A DNA stretch of 64,000 bases. Origin: Streptomyces broussonetiae (GTDB lineage Bacteria; Actinomycetota; Actinomycetes; Streptomycetales; Streptomycetaceae). Position numbers and translations under genes: made by a program. Location of the stretch: the NCBI RefSeq assembly GCF_009796285.1, contig NZ_CP047020.1, positions 3,348,001-3,412,000 on the forward strand, read 5' to 3'. Positions 7,546 through 16,534 of this stretch are shown here, piece after piece. The notes below the pieces were generated by a model, which was not told the origin of the DNA, did no database searches, and saw only the letters and a program-made list of their open reading frames with translations. Each line of letters opens with the position of its first letter. The first letter of the stretch is position 1.

Positions 7546-8226
7546 GCTCTCCCTTGCCCCGTCTCTAGACGCGTGGACATCTTGCCGTGACTGTACCTAG
7601 CCTTCAGGCCCGACTGCAGGCATGTCGCACGATCTGGCCGTTTGAGGCCCGGTGGCTTGTTTTCGTTGCATTGGGCGAGTGGGCTCTTTCAGCGTGGTCA
7701 CTGATCGAGTGACAAGGCATCCTTCTACAACGGACAGGGCTTGCATGCCGTTGAGGGAGAAGGCACTCGATGACCTGAGACTCGACTGGACGGCACTCTG
7801 GCCTTGCCGGAGCCGGCGGTGTCCGTCTCGTTCATCGAGGTACGAGGCCGTCCGGGGCCGCTCAGCTGCCACCGCCTCGCACACCGCTTGCACAGGAATG
7901 AACGCTGGCGAACGTACGGCTCATACTCTGGCCACCTCAGACAAACCTGCAAAGCGAGTTACGTGAGCTCGTTTCCGCCGGGGTCGCGCCTCGTACGCGC
8001 CCTCGACGGCCGCTATCTGCCCAAACAAGACGAGGGAGCCCGCCCTGGAATGCGCCGAATCAGGGCGGGGGCCTCTGTGGTGACGACGCATGACGGGGCC
8101 CTGCCGCACCTGGAGGGCACAACGAGGGCACAACGGCTTCGCGCGGGTTCAACGGCAGCCAACGCCAACAAACGCTAATTTGCCTGGTCAGCGTCCTAGC
8201 TTGACAGTCGCCACAGATGATGCACG
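7546..8226. other. gene-poor stretch at the island border
   Basis: No frame here has a convincing start, ribosome site or family. Several overlapping open frames exist on both strands but contradict each other. A weak hairpin lies at 8041-8067 (CGCCCTG paired with CAGGGCG). The closing part, 8110-8180, has repeated GGGCACAAC and is less GC-rich, like the debris often seen beside integration sites, but no tRNA or integrase is visible. Confidence 0.4.
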
Positions 8227-8261
8227 GAGAGGCGGCACCCCCGCACAGGGTGCCGCCTCTC
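8227..8261 (-). terminator. ppdK terminator
   Basis: Perfect 14-bp stem (8227-8240 with 8248-8261) and a seven-base loop, about 76 bases after the ppdK stop. Confidence 0.8.
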
Positions 8262-8337
8262 CTCTTCGTGCGCCGGAGCCGCCGCCGATCGGTGAGGGTC
8301 GGGGACCAACGGCGGCTCCGGGGTCGGGAGGCCCGGC

Positions 8338-11058
8338 TCAGCGGTGGTCGCTGCCCGCCGACTGCGTCGCCGCGCGGCCCGCCTCGAGCCGGGCGACGGG
8401 GATGCGGAACGGGGAGCAGGAGACGTAGTCCAGGCCGGCCTCGTGGAAGAAGTGGACCGACTCCGGGTCACCGCCGTGCTCGCCGCAGACGCCGAGCTTG
8501 AGGTCGGGGCGGGTGCGACGGCCGGCCTCGGCCGCCGCCTTCACCAGGGAGCCGACGCCGTCCTTGTCGATCGTCTCGAAGGGGGAGACGCCGAAGATGC
8601 CCTTCTCCAGGTACGCCGTGAAGAACGAGGCCTCCACGTCGTCCCGGCTGAAGCCCCACACCGTCTGCGTCAGGTCGTTGGTGCCGAAGGAGAAGAACTC
8701 CGCCGCCTCCGCGATCTGGCCGGCGGTCAGCGCGGCGCGCGGCAGCTCGATCATCGTGCCGATCGCCAGCTTCAGCTCGGTGCCCGTCGCCGCTTGCACC
8801 TCCGCGATGACCCGGTCCGCCTCCTCGCGGACGATCTCCAGCTCCTGGACCGTGCCCACCAGCGGGATCATGATCTCGGCGCGCGGGTCGCCCTTGGCGT
8901 TCTTGCGCTCGGCCGCCGCTTCCGCGATCGCGCGGACCTGCATGGTGAAGAGGCCGGGGATGACCAGGCCGAGGCGTACGCCGCGCAGGCCGAGCATCGG
9001 GTTCTGCTCGTGCAGGCGGTGGACCGCCTGGAGCAGGCGCAGCTCGTTCTCGTGGGGCTCCTGGCGGGACTCGGCCAGGGCCACCCGGACCGACAGCTCG
9101 GTGATGTCCGGGAGGAACTCGTGCAGCGGGGGGTCGAGGAGGCGGACCGTCACCGGCAGGCCGTCCATCGCCGAGAACAGCTCCACGAAGTCCTGCTTCT
9201 GCAGGGGAAGCAGCGCCTTCAGACTCTCCTCGCGCTCGTCCTGCGTGTCCGCCAGGATCAGGCGCTCGACCAGCTCACGGCGGTCGCCGAGGAACATGTG
9301 CTCCGTGCGGCACAGGCCGATGCCCTGGGCGCCGAAGCGGCGGGCCCGCAGGGCGTCCTCGGCGTTGTCCGCGTTGGCGCGCACCCGCAGCCGGCGCTTG
9401 CGGTCGGCGAAGGCCATGATGCGGTGCACGGCCTCGACCAGTTCGTCGGCGTCGTGGGCACCCGCGTGCATCCGGCCCTCGAAGTACTCCACGACCGGGG
9501 ACGGGACCACCGGGACCTCGCCCAGGTACACCTTGCCGGAGGAGCCGTCGATGGAGATCAGGTCGCCCTCCTCCACCACGTGGCCACCGGGGACCGTCAT
9601 GCGGCGGCGCTTGGTGTCGACCTCCAGCTCCTCCGCGCCGCAGACACAGGTCTTGCCCATGCCCCGGGCGACCACGGCCGCGTGGGAGGTCTTGCCGCCG
9701 CGCGAGGTGAGGATGCCCTCGGCCGCGATCATGCCGTCGAGGTCGTCGGGGTTCGTCTCACGGCGGACCAGGATGACCTTCTCGCCGGAGCGCGACCACT
9801 TCACCGCGGTGTACGAGTCGAAGACCGCCTTGCCGACCGCAGCACCCGGCGAGGCCGCGATGCCCCGGGCGACCTGGTCGACCTTCGCGTGCTCGTCGAA
9901 GCGCGGGAACATCAGCTGCGCCAGCTGGGCGCCGGTGACGCGCTGGAGGGCTTCGGTCTCATCGATCAGGCCCTGGTCGACCAGCTGGGTCGCGATCCGG
10001 AAGGCCGCGCCCGCCGTGCGCTTGCCGACCCGGGTCTGGAGCATCCACAGCTGACCGCGCTCGATCGTGAACTCGATGTCGCACAGGTCCTTGTAGTGGT
10101 TCTCCAGGGTCTCCATGATCTGCATGAGCTGGTCGTACGACTTCTTGTCGATCGACTCCAGCTCGGCGAGCGGGACCGTGTTGCGGATGCCCGCGACCAC
10201 GTCCTCGCCCTGGGCGTTCTGCAGGTAGTCGCCGTACACGCCCTGGTGGCCCGAGGCGGGGTCGCGGGTGAACGCCACGCCCGTGCCGGAGTCCGGGCCC
10301 AGGTTGCCGAAGACCATGGAGCAGATGTTCACGGCCGTACCGAGGTCGCCGGGGATGCGCTCCTGGCGGCGGTACAGCTTCGCGCGGTCGCCGTTCCACG
10401 AGTCGAAGACCGCCTTGATGGCGAGGTCCATCTGCTCGCGCGGGTCCTGCGGGAAGTCCCGGCCGGCCTCGGCCTTGACGATCTTCTTGAACTTGGTGAC
10501 CAGCTTCTTCAGGTCGGCCGCCTCGAGGTCCGTGTCGACGGTGACCTTCTTGGCGTCCTTGGCCGCGTCGAGGGCCTCCTCGAACAGCTCGCCGTCGACA
10601 CCGAGGACCGTCTTGCCGAACATCTGGATGAGACGGCGGTAGGAGTCCCAGGCGAACCGGTCGTCGCCGGCCTGCTTGGCCAGGCCCTGCACCGACTTGT
10701 CGGACAGGCCGATGTTCAGGACGGTGTCCATCATGCCGGGCATGGAGAACTTGGCGCCCGAGCGGACCGACACGAGGAGGGGGTTGTCGGCCTGGCCGAG
10801 CTTCTTGCCCATGCGGGTCTCGAGGGCGTCGAGGTGCGCACTCACCTCGTCACGCAGTGCCGCGGGCTCCTCACCGCTCTCCAGGTAGACCTTGCAGGCC
10901 TCCGTGGTGATGGTGAAGCCGGGAGGAACCGGCAGACCGAGGTTGGTCATCTCGGCGAGGTTGGCACCCTTGCCGCCGAGGAGGTCCTTGAGGTCCTTGT
11001 TGCCCTCGGTGAAGTCGTAAACGAACTTCGCTACGTGGGGTTCTTTGTTTTCCGACAC
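8338..11058 (-). CDS. ppdK: pyruvate, phosphate dikinase
   Basis: 906 residues; catalyses the reversible conversion of pyruvate, ATP and Pi to PEP, AMP and PPi in the cytoplasm. N-terminal ATP-grasp domain (GGKGANLAEMTNLGLPVPPG), swivelling phosphohistidine domain with GGKTSHAAVVARGMGK (catalytic His near residue 459) and C-terminal PEP/pyruvate TIM barrel with GVCGEHGGDPES (catalytic Cys near 858). All three active-site motifs are intact and the length is normal for the bacterial enzyme. GTG at 11058 is chosen because AAGGAG sits eight bases before it; the longer frame to 11214 has no support. Single gene with its own terminator; from memory it is the SCO2494 counterpart. Confidence 0.97.
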   Translation of the reverse strand: MSENKEPHVAKFVYDFTEGNKDLKDLLGGKGANLAEMTNLGLPVPPGFTITTEACKVYLESGEEPAALRDEVSAHLDALETRMGKKLGQADNPLLVSVRSGAKFSMPGMMDTVLNIGLSDKSVQGLAKQAGDDRFAWDSYRRLIQMFGKTVLGVDGELFEEALDAAKDAKKVTVDTDLEAADLKKLVTKFKKIVKAEAGRDFPQDPREQMDLAIKAVFDSWNGDRAKLYRRQERIPGDLGTAVNICSMVFGNLGPDSGTGVAFTRDPASGHQGVYGDYLQNAQGEDVVAGIRNTVPLAELESIDKKSYDQLMQIMETLENHYKDLCDIEFTIERGQLWMLQTRVGKRTAGAAFRIATQLVDQGLIDETEALQRVTGAQLAQLMFPRFDEHAKVDQVARGIAASPGAAVGKAVFDSYTAVKWSRSGEKVILVRRETNPDDLDGMIAAEGILTSRGGKTSHAAVVARGMGKTCVCGAEELEVDTKRRRMTVPGGHVVEEGDLISIDGSSGKVYLGEVPVVPSPVVEYFEGRMHAGAHDADELVEAVHRIMAFADRKRRLRVRANADNAEDALRARRFGAQGIGLCRTEHMFLGDRRELVERLILADTQDEREESLKALLPLQKQDFVELFSAMDGLPVTVRLLDPPLHEFLPDITELSVRVALAESRQEPHENELRLLQAVHRLHEQNPMLGLRGVRLGLVIPGLFTMQVRAIAEAAAERKNAKGDPRAEIMIPLVGTVQELEIVREEADRVIAEVQAATGTELKLAIGTMIELPRAALTAGQIAEAAEFFSFGTNDLTQTVWGFSRDDVEASFFTAYLEKGIFGVSPFETIDKDGVGSLVKAAAEAGRRTRPDLKLGVCGEHGGDPESVHFFHEAGLDYVSCSPFRIPVARLEAGRAATQSAGSDHR

Positions 11059-11261
11059 GGGTCTCGACTCCTTGAGGCCGCGGTGGCTGCCCTGACGGCG
11101 AGGAACATACCCAGATCGAAGGTTCATGGGTATGTCCACTCGGGCGTCATGCGCCTGTAACCACCCGTCCGCCACCGGATTGAAAGTCAAGGCTTGGCAA
11201 GCCGACGCGGCCACATGTCTTCACTTCTTGAACGCAGTCACCGCCAAACGCGGGGTTTTCC

Positions 11262-11375
11262 GCTCAGATGAGCAGGCATCCCGCACGTCTGATTTCGATC
11301 GATGAACGATCAAGGGGTGGCACCCAGTGCCACCCCTTGGAGAAGTGCAGCCGCTCATGATCCGCTCATCTGAGC
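11262..11375. promoter_or_regulatory. inverted pair of 12-bp dyads (GCTCAGATGAGC)
   Basis: GCTCAGATGAGC at 11262-11273 and its exact reverse complement at 11364-11375, each preceded by CC. Each is itself a GCTCA/TGAGC palindrome around a two-base centre. They bracket the ROK terminator and lie about 200 bases upstream of ppdK, so they could bind a regulator of ppdK. Confidence 0.4.
11311..11339 (-). terminator. terminator of the ROK regulator gene
   Basis: 12-bp perfect stem (CAAGGGGTGGCA, 11311-11322, with 11328-11339) and a five-base loop, 160 bases beyond the ROK stop. Confidence 0.7.
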
Positions 11376-11499
11376 GCAACCCTTATCAAGGGTGGCGAGA
11401 ATCACGCTGCCACAGCGCGCCGGATTTCACCATGCGGACCGCTTCCCGGACTCGAAACACGCAGGGAAACTCCTCGTCACACGCCCGCCGGCAAGCAGA

Positions 11500-12717
11500 T
11501 CACACCCCCAGCGCGAGCAGCCGCTCCTCGGCCCGCTCCGGCGCGTAGAGGTGTTCCACGACCAGCGCACCCGCTCCGATGAGCGCGGCCCGCTCACCGA
11601 GCCGGGAGGTGACGACGTCCAGGTGGGCCGTGGAGCGGGGCAGCGCCCGCTGGTAGAGCAGTTCGCGCACACCGGTGAGGAAGGGTGTTCCGGCCAGATC
11701 GCCCGCGATCATCAGCACTCCGGGGTTCAGCAGGGTCACCACGGTCGCCAGCACGTCCCCGACCAGGCGCCCGGCCTCCCGGGCCAGCGCCGCCGCCTGC
11801 GGATGCCCGGCCGCCAGCAGGTCCCGTACGTCGGAGCCGGAGGCGGCGGGCACCCCGGACTCCGCGAGGCGCCGGGCCACGGCACCCCCGCTCGCGACGG
11901 CGGCGAGACAGCCGTACGAGCCGCATCGGCACAGCGCGTCCGCGCCGACCCTGATGTGCCCGATGTCCCCCGCACCTCCGTCGATGCCCCGGTAGATCGA
12001 GCCGTCCACCACGACCCCGGCGCCGATGCCCGTGGAGACCTTGACCAGTACGAACGCCCCGCAGTCGGGGTGTCCGGCGCGCTGTTCGCCGTACGCCATG
12101 AGGTTCGCGTCGTTGTCGACCAGGACCGGGACGGGAGGGGCGCCGGTGTGCTCGGTACAGGCCCGGGAGAGGCGGCCTGTTATGTCGTAGCCGTCCCAGC
12201 CCGGCATGATCGGCGGCTGCACCACCCGGCCGGTCTCGCTGTCCACCGGCCCGGGCACCGCGAGCCCGATGCCGCACACCTCCGCCGGACGCCCGGCCTT
12301 CTCCAGCAACTCGGCGAACCAGCGGCCGAGTTCACCGAGGACGGCTTCCGGTCCGTCCTCGACCACCAGCGTGCCCGAGTGCTCGGCGAGAATCTCGCCG
12401 GTCAGGGAGAGGACCGCCGCGCGGGCGTGCCGGGTGTCCAGGTCGGCGGCGAGGACGACCGCGTGGGAGCCGTCGAACTCCAAGGTGATGGAGGGCCGGC
12501 CGCCCAGCGGTGAGCCGACCGGGCCGCCGGCGCCCTCACGCAGCCAGCCGGCCCTGAACAGCCGGTCCAGGCGCTGGCCGACGGTGGCCCGGGACAGCCC
12601 GGTGACCTGCTGCAGCGCACCGCGCGTCACCGCCCGGCCGCTGCGCACCAGTTCGAGCAGGTCTCCGGCGCCGGCCTGGCCGCCGCTCCTGACAGCTCTT
12701 CCCGGACGTCCGGTCAT
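11500..12717 (-). CDS. ROK-family transcriptional regulator
   Basis: 405 residues. N-terminal winged helix-turn-helix (about 18-75, VTRGALQQVTGLSRATVGQRLDRL cut short here by the motif limit) followed by a ROK sugar-kinase-like fold. Seen: the VDNDANLMAYGE phosphate/sugar loop, the STGIGAGVV glycine-rich loop, GDIGHIRV, and the ROK zinc motif CRCGSYGC. The usual glutamate after that motif is alanine, which fits a regulator rather than a kinase. ATG at 12717 is preferred over GTG at 12723 because AAGGGGG lies about five bases before it. It is divergent from the glucosidase operon at 12849, which is its likely target, with the sensed ligand probably a sugar. Confidence 0.88.
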   Translation of the reverse strand: MTGRPGRAVRSGGQAGAGDLLELVRSGRAVTRGALQQVTGLSRATVGQRLDRLFRAGWLREGAGGPVGSPLGGRPSITLEFDGSHAVVLAADLDTRHARAAVLSLTGEILAEHSGTLVVEDGPEAVLGELGRWFAELLEKAGRPAEVCGIGLAVPGPVDSETGRVVQPPIMPGWDGYDITGRLSRACTEHTGAPPVPVLVDNDANLMAYGEQRAGHPDCGAFVLVKVSTGIGAGVVVDGSIYRGIDGGAGDIGHIRVGADALCRCGSYGCLAAVASGGAVARRLAESGVPAASGSDVRDLLAAGHPQAAALAREAGRLVGDVLATVVTLLNPGVLMIAGDLAGTPFLTGVRELLYQRALPRSTAHLDVVTSRLGERAALIGAGALVVEHLYAPERAEERLLALGV

Positions 12718-12848
12718 GCGCACCCCCTTGTGTTCCTCAACCCTGCATTACATAGTGGGTTTTGCGTGTTAAATAGACGTAACTCTACGGTAGCCACCAC
12801 CACATCCGACCGGCCCGGCCGGGTCGTCTTTTCTTCGGGGAGCCCCGA

Positions 12849-14387
12849 GTGGACCGCACCGCCCAGCTCACCTCCCGTGCCACCCAGGACGCGATCGCAT
12901 ACGATCTCCCCGGTGCCGAGTCGGCCTCCGAGGGGTCGCTGCACGTCAGAGCGGCCCGGGTGCTCGAGGCGAACTGGACGGGCAGCTCGACGGTCCCCTC
13001 CCTAAACCTGTATCCGCACCAGTGGTCCTGGGACTCGGCGTTCATCGCCATCGGCCTGAGGCATGTCTCGCCGCTGCGGGCGCAGACCGAGCTGGAGACC
13101 CTGCTGGCCGCGCAGTGGGCCGACGGGCGTGTGCCGCACATCGTCTTCAACCCCTCCGTACCACTCGACGCCTACTTCCCGAGCCCCGACTTCTGGCGCT
13201 CCGTGACCGCCGGTCGCGCCGCGGGCGCCCCGCGCACCGTACAGACGTCGGGGATCGTGCAGCCACCGGTGCACGCGCTCGCGGCCTGGCTGGTACACCT
13301 GGCCGACCCGGTGCTCTCGCGCTCCCGCGGCTTCCTGGCCCGGGTCTACCCGCGCCTGGCCGCCTGGCACCGCTATCTGCTGCACCGCCGGGACCTGGGC
13401 GGCGCGGGTCTGGTGTCGGTGGTCCACCCCTGGGAGCAGGGCATGGACAACAGCCCCTGCTGGGACGCCCCGCTGGCCCGGATCGTCCCGGCCCCGGCCC
13501 GCTCCTTCCGCCGCGCCGACCTCGACCACGGAGCGCCCGAGGACCGGCCGACGGATCTGGACTACGGGCGCTACGTGCGGCTGGCCACCGACTACCGGGA
13601 CCATGCCTACGCCGACGGCCGCAGTGAGTTCGCCGTCGAGGACCCCGCCTTCAACGCCCTGCTCATCGCCTCCGAGCATGCGCTCGCCCGGATCGCCACG
13701 GAGCTGGGCGCGACCGGCACCGCCCGCCACGCGCGCGCGCAGCGGCTGACGGCGGCGCTGGTCGAGCGACTGTGGGACCCGGCGGCCGGCCTGTTCCTGT
13801 GCCGGGACCTACGGGGTGAACCGGGGCTCGTCCGCGAGCGGGGCGTCTGCGGGCTGATCCCGCTCCTGCTTCCCGGACTGCCCCGGGACATCACCGCAGC
13901 CCTCGTCCGCACCCTGTGCGGGCCGCACTTCGGGTTCGGCGACCGCACCCGGCTGGTGCCCAGCTACGACCTCCTGGGCGAGGCCTTCGACCCGCACCGG
14001 TACTGGCGCGGGCCCGCCTGGTTCAACACGGGCTGGCTGCTGGAGCGGGGGCTGCGCGCGCACGGGGAGCTGCCCCTGGCCGACGCCCTGCGCACGGCCG
14101 TACTGCGGCTCGCCGACGCGACCGGCTTCGCGGAGTACGTCGACCCGTACACCGGCGAGGCCTGCGGCGCGACCGGCTTCGGCTGGACCGCCGCGCTCGC
14201 CCTCGACCTGTACCACGACCTCCGTGACGACCTCCCGCACGACCTGCGCCGGGACCTGCATCAGGACCTGCACCGAGACCCCCACCAAAGTCCGTACCAA
14301 GAGCTTGTCAAGGGCGCCCGCGAGGGCGTGTCCAGTGCGGCCACCGACACGTTCGACACGAGTGACAAAGGAGGAGACCGGCGATGA
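12849..14387 (+). CDS. MGH-type alpha-glucosidase-like glycoside hydrolase
   Basis: 512 residues, cytoplasmic (no signal), with an (alpha/alpha)6-barrel signature of the GH63/trehalase-like group: NLYPHQWSWDSAF near the N-terminus, VHPWEQGMDNSP in the middle and YWRGPAWFNTGWLLERGL near the C-terminus. Such enzymes act on alpha-linked gluco- or mannosides and glycerates; the exact substrate cannot be read here. GTG at 12849 has GGGGAG upstream. Its stop overlaps the ATG of the next gene (ATGA), so the two are an operon, and a ROK regulator is divergent. The last 60 residues hold an odd four-residue repeat (DLRD DLPH DLRR DLHQ DLHR). Confidence 0.8.
   Translation: MDRTAQLTSRATQDAIAYDLPGAESASEGSLHVRAARVLEANWTGSSTVPSLNLYPHQWSWDSAFIAIGLRHVSPLRAQTELETLLAAQWADGRVPHIVFNPSVPLDAYFPSPDFWRSVTAGRAAGAPRTVQTSGIVQPPVHALAAWLVHLADPVLSRSRGFLARVYPRLAAWHRYLLHRRDLGGAGLVSVVHPWEQGMDNSPCWDAPLARIVPAPARSFRRADLDHGAPEDRPTDLDYGRYVRLATDYRDHAYADGRSEFAVEDPAFNALLIASEHALARIATELGATGTARHARAQRLTAALVERLWDPAAGLFLCRDLRGEPGLVRERGVCGLIPLLLPGLPRDITAALVRTLCGPHFGFGDRTRLVPSYDLLGEAFDPHRYWRGPAWFNTGWLLERGLRAHGELPLADALRTAVLRLADATGFAEYVDPYTGEACGATGFGWTAALALDLYHDLRDDLPHDLRRDLHQDLHRDPHQSPYQELVKGAREGVSSAATDTFDTSDKGGDRR
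14210..14305 (+). repeat. coding 12-bp repeat (DLxx)n
   Basis: About seven imperfect copies of a 12-base unit, roughly GACCTGCACCGG, in frame near the 3' end of the glucosidase gene, giving alternating Asp-Leu and basic or His residues. Probably a slippage-prone linker outside the catalytic barrel. Confidence 0.75.
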
Positions 14388-16321
14388 CGGACCGGCATCA
14401 TCTGCTCGTGCACGGGGCGACGTTCGCCGCCGTGGGCGATCGGGGCGACATCAGCGGAGTGCGGGGCAGCGGCCCCCCGGACGGGCTGTTCGTCCGGGAC
14501 GCCCGGCACCTCAGCCGCTGGCAGCTCACCCTCGACGGCGCCATGCCCGAGGTGCTCAGCCCGGTCGCCGACGGTGACGCGGCCCGCTGCGTACTCGTCC
14601 CGCGCGGCGGCCGGCAGGAACCCCCGGCCCACACCGTCTTCCGTCACCAGGCCGTCGGCGACAGCTCGTTCGTGGAGTCGCTGCGGGTGACCAGCAACCG
14701 TCCGGTGCCGACCACGGTCCGGCTCGCCGTCACCGCCGACGCCGACTTCACCGACCAGTTCGAACTCCGCTCCGACCACCGCACCTACGTCAAGCCGGGC
14801 GCCCTGCGCTCGCGCGAAGTCACGGGCGACGGCATCGAGTTCACCTACCGGCGCGCCGAATGGCGGTCCTGTACAGCGATCACGGCCGACCCGGCGCCCG
14901 ACGCCGTGGAGGAGACCGGCACCGGCGCCCGCCGCCTGGTGTGGACCCTCGACCTCCCGGCGCACGGCACGACCGAGCTGGTGCTGCGCGTGATCGCCCG
15001 CCCGCACGGCGAGAAGCGGGCCGTGCGGGTGCCGCGCGACCCCGCCGCCGTGCAGGAGCAACAGCTCGCCGAGGAAGGGCAGTTCATGGAAGGCGTGGCC
15101 TTCCCGACCGGCTGGCCCGAGCTGGCGGAGGCCTGCGCGCGCGGCCTCGCCGACCTGGCCCTGCTCCAGGTGCCGGCCACCGGACCGGACGGCGAGGAGC
15201 TGCGCGTCCCGGCCGCCGGCGCCCCCTGGTATCTCACCCTGCTCGGCCGGGACGCCCTGCTCACCTCCCTGTTCGCGCTGCCGTACCGCCCGCGGCCCGC
15301 CGCGGCCACACTCCTCGCCCTGGCCGCGGCCCAGGCGACCGGCTCGGGCCCGTCCCCGGTCGCCCAGCCCGGCAAGATCGTGCACGAGGTCCGGCACGGC
15401 GAGCTGGCCCACTTCGGGCAGGTGCCGTTCGGGCGGTACTACGGCTCGGTCGACGCGACCCCGCTGTTCCTGATCCTGCTCGGCGCGTACGTCGAGCGGA
15501 CCGAGGACGCGGACCTGGCCCGCCGGCTGGAGCCGCACGCCCGGGCCGCCGTCGGCTGGATGCTGGACCACGGCGGGCTGACCTCGCGCGGCTATCTCGT
15601 CTACCGCGCCGACGAGGGCGGTCTCGCCAACCAGAACTGGAAGGACTCGCCCGGCGCGATCTGCTGTGCCGACGGCACCCGGCCCAGCGGCGCGGTGATG
15701 GCGGCGGGCGCGCAGGGGTACGCGTACGACGCGCTGCGCCGCACGGCGTGGGTGGCGCGCACGGTGTGGGCCGACGAGACGTACGCGGCGCTGCTCGAGC
15801 AGGCGGCGGCCGACCTCAGGGACCGTTTCCAGCGGGACTTCTGGATGCCGGAGCACTCCTTCCCCGCCCTCGCCCTGGACGGGGAGGGCCGGCAGGTCGA
15901 CGCCCTCGCCTCCGACGCCGGACATCTGCTGTGGTCGGGGCTGCTGGACAAGGAGTACGGCGAGGAGGTGGGCCGACGGCTGCTCGCGCCGGACTTCTTC
16001 TCCGGCTGGGGTGTGCGCACGGTGGCCGCCGGGCAGGCCGCGTATCACCCGCTGTCGTATCACCGGGGCTCCGTCTGGCCCCACGACAACGCGCTGATCA
16101 CGCTGGGGCTGGCGCGCTACGGGCTGCACGACGAGGCCCGGACCGTCGCGCATGCGCTGGTGGACGCGGCGGCGGTGGCGGGGTACCGGCTGCCGGAGGT
16201 CCTCGCGGGGTACGGGAGGGACACACATCCGGAGCCCGTGCCGTATCCGCATGCCTGCGCGCGGGAGGCCCGGTCGGCCGCGGCACCGCTGGCTCTGCTC
16301 ACGGCCGTGGGCGGGGCCTAG
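14384..16321 (+). CDS. glycogen-debranching-type amylo-alpha-1,6-glucosidase family protein
   Basis: 645 residues. N-terminal beta-sandwich of the GDE_N_bis type (FVRDARHLSRWQLTLDG, RGGRQEPPAHTVFRHQ) and a C-terminal (alpha/alpha)6 barrel with APWYLTLLGRDALLTSLF, NQNWKDSPGAI and SYHRGSVWPHDNALI, the motifs of GDE/amylo-alpha-1,6-glucosidase proteins. It probably trims alpha-glucan branches or related oligosaccharides together with the upstream hydrolase, to which it is coupled by ATGA. AGGAGA lies before its ATG. The stop TAG is the first base triplet of a short sequence that also follows another gene at 42619. Confidence 0.85.
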   Translation: MTDRHHLLVHGATFAAVGDRGDISGVRGSGPPDGLFVRDARHLSRWQLTLDGAMPEVLSPVADGDAARCVLVPRGGRQEPPAHTVFRHQAVGDSSFVESLRVTSNRPVPTTVRLAVTADADFTDQFELRSDHRTYVKPGALRSREVTGDGIEFTYRRAEWRSCTAITADPAPDAVEETGTGARRLVWTLDLPAHGTTELVLRVIARPHGEKRAVRVPRDPAAVQEQQLAEEGQFMEGVAFPTGWPELAEACARGLADLALLQVPATGPDGEELRVPAAGAPWYLTLLGRDALLTSLFALPYRPRPAAATLLALAAAQATGSGPSPVAQPGKIVHEVRHGELAHFGQVPFGRYYGSVDATPLFLILLGAYVERTEDADLARRLEPHARAAVGWMLDHGGLTSRGYLVYRADEGGLANQNWKDSPGAICCADGTRPSGAVMAAGAQGYAYDALRRTAWVARTVWADETYAALLEQAAADLRDRFQRDFWMPEHSFPALALDGEGRQVDALASDAGHLLWSGLLDKEYGEEVGRRLLAPDFFSGWGVRTVAAGQAAYHPLSYHRGSVWPHDNALITLGLARYGLHDEARTVAHALVDAAAVAGYRLPEVLAGYGRDTHPEPVPYPHACAREARSAAAPLALLTAVGGA

Positions 16322-16343
16322 GTCCTGTCGTCACATTCCCGTC
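16319..16343. repeat. dispersed 25-bp sequence, copy 1
   Basis: TAGGTCCTGTCGTCACATTC followed by CCGTC, sharing 23 of 25 positions with 42619-42643. In both places its first three bases are the stop codon of the preceding gene. It resembles the terminal sequence of some Streptomyces insertion elements, from memory; no transposase is present. Confidence 0.7.
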
Positions 16344-16534
16344 GTCGCCCGGGGGGCGGCCGCGCGGCGTCCGGTGCGTGCTCCCGGCGTGCCGGGCGTC
16401 GCGGGGCAGGCGGGATGCGGCGAAAGGGCCAAGGGCTCCGGTATTTGCCCGGTGTTTGCTCGGCGTCCTGAACAGGGGGCGACGGGCAGCCGTACGAGAC
16501 GGCGATACGGGTCTCGCACGGAAGGACCTTCGGG

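Larger units (their letters stand above)
11059..11499. other. ppdK upstream region and ROK gene 3' region
   Basis: 440 bases without a gene. It must hold the ppdK promoter. It contains a terminator hairpin at 11311-11339 and two copies of one 12-bp near-palindrome in opposite orientation at 11262 and 11364. Nothing else stands out. Confidence 0.6.

Noticed and set aside
7597..7893. 98-codon minus-strand frame in the island border
   Set aside because: No start signal or family, and equally long frames overlap it on the other strand.
8041..8067. Possible tRNA or attachment site near the island border
   Set aside because: The stem-loop has no cloverleaf partner arms and no CCA-type end; no matching copy seen at the left.
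8344..11160. 938-codon open frame opposite ppdK
   Set aside because: Antisense to a textbook enzyme gene; its translation is Arg/Leu/Val repeats typical of reverse frames in high-GC DNA.
12739..12761. AACCC/GGGTT dyad before the ROK gene
   Set aside because: Arms of only five bases with a 13-base spacer; too weak to call.
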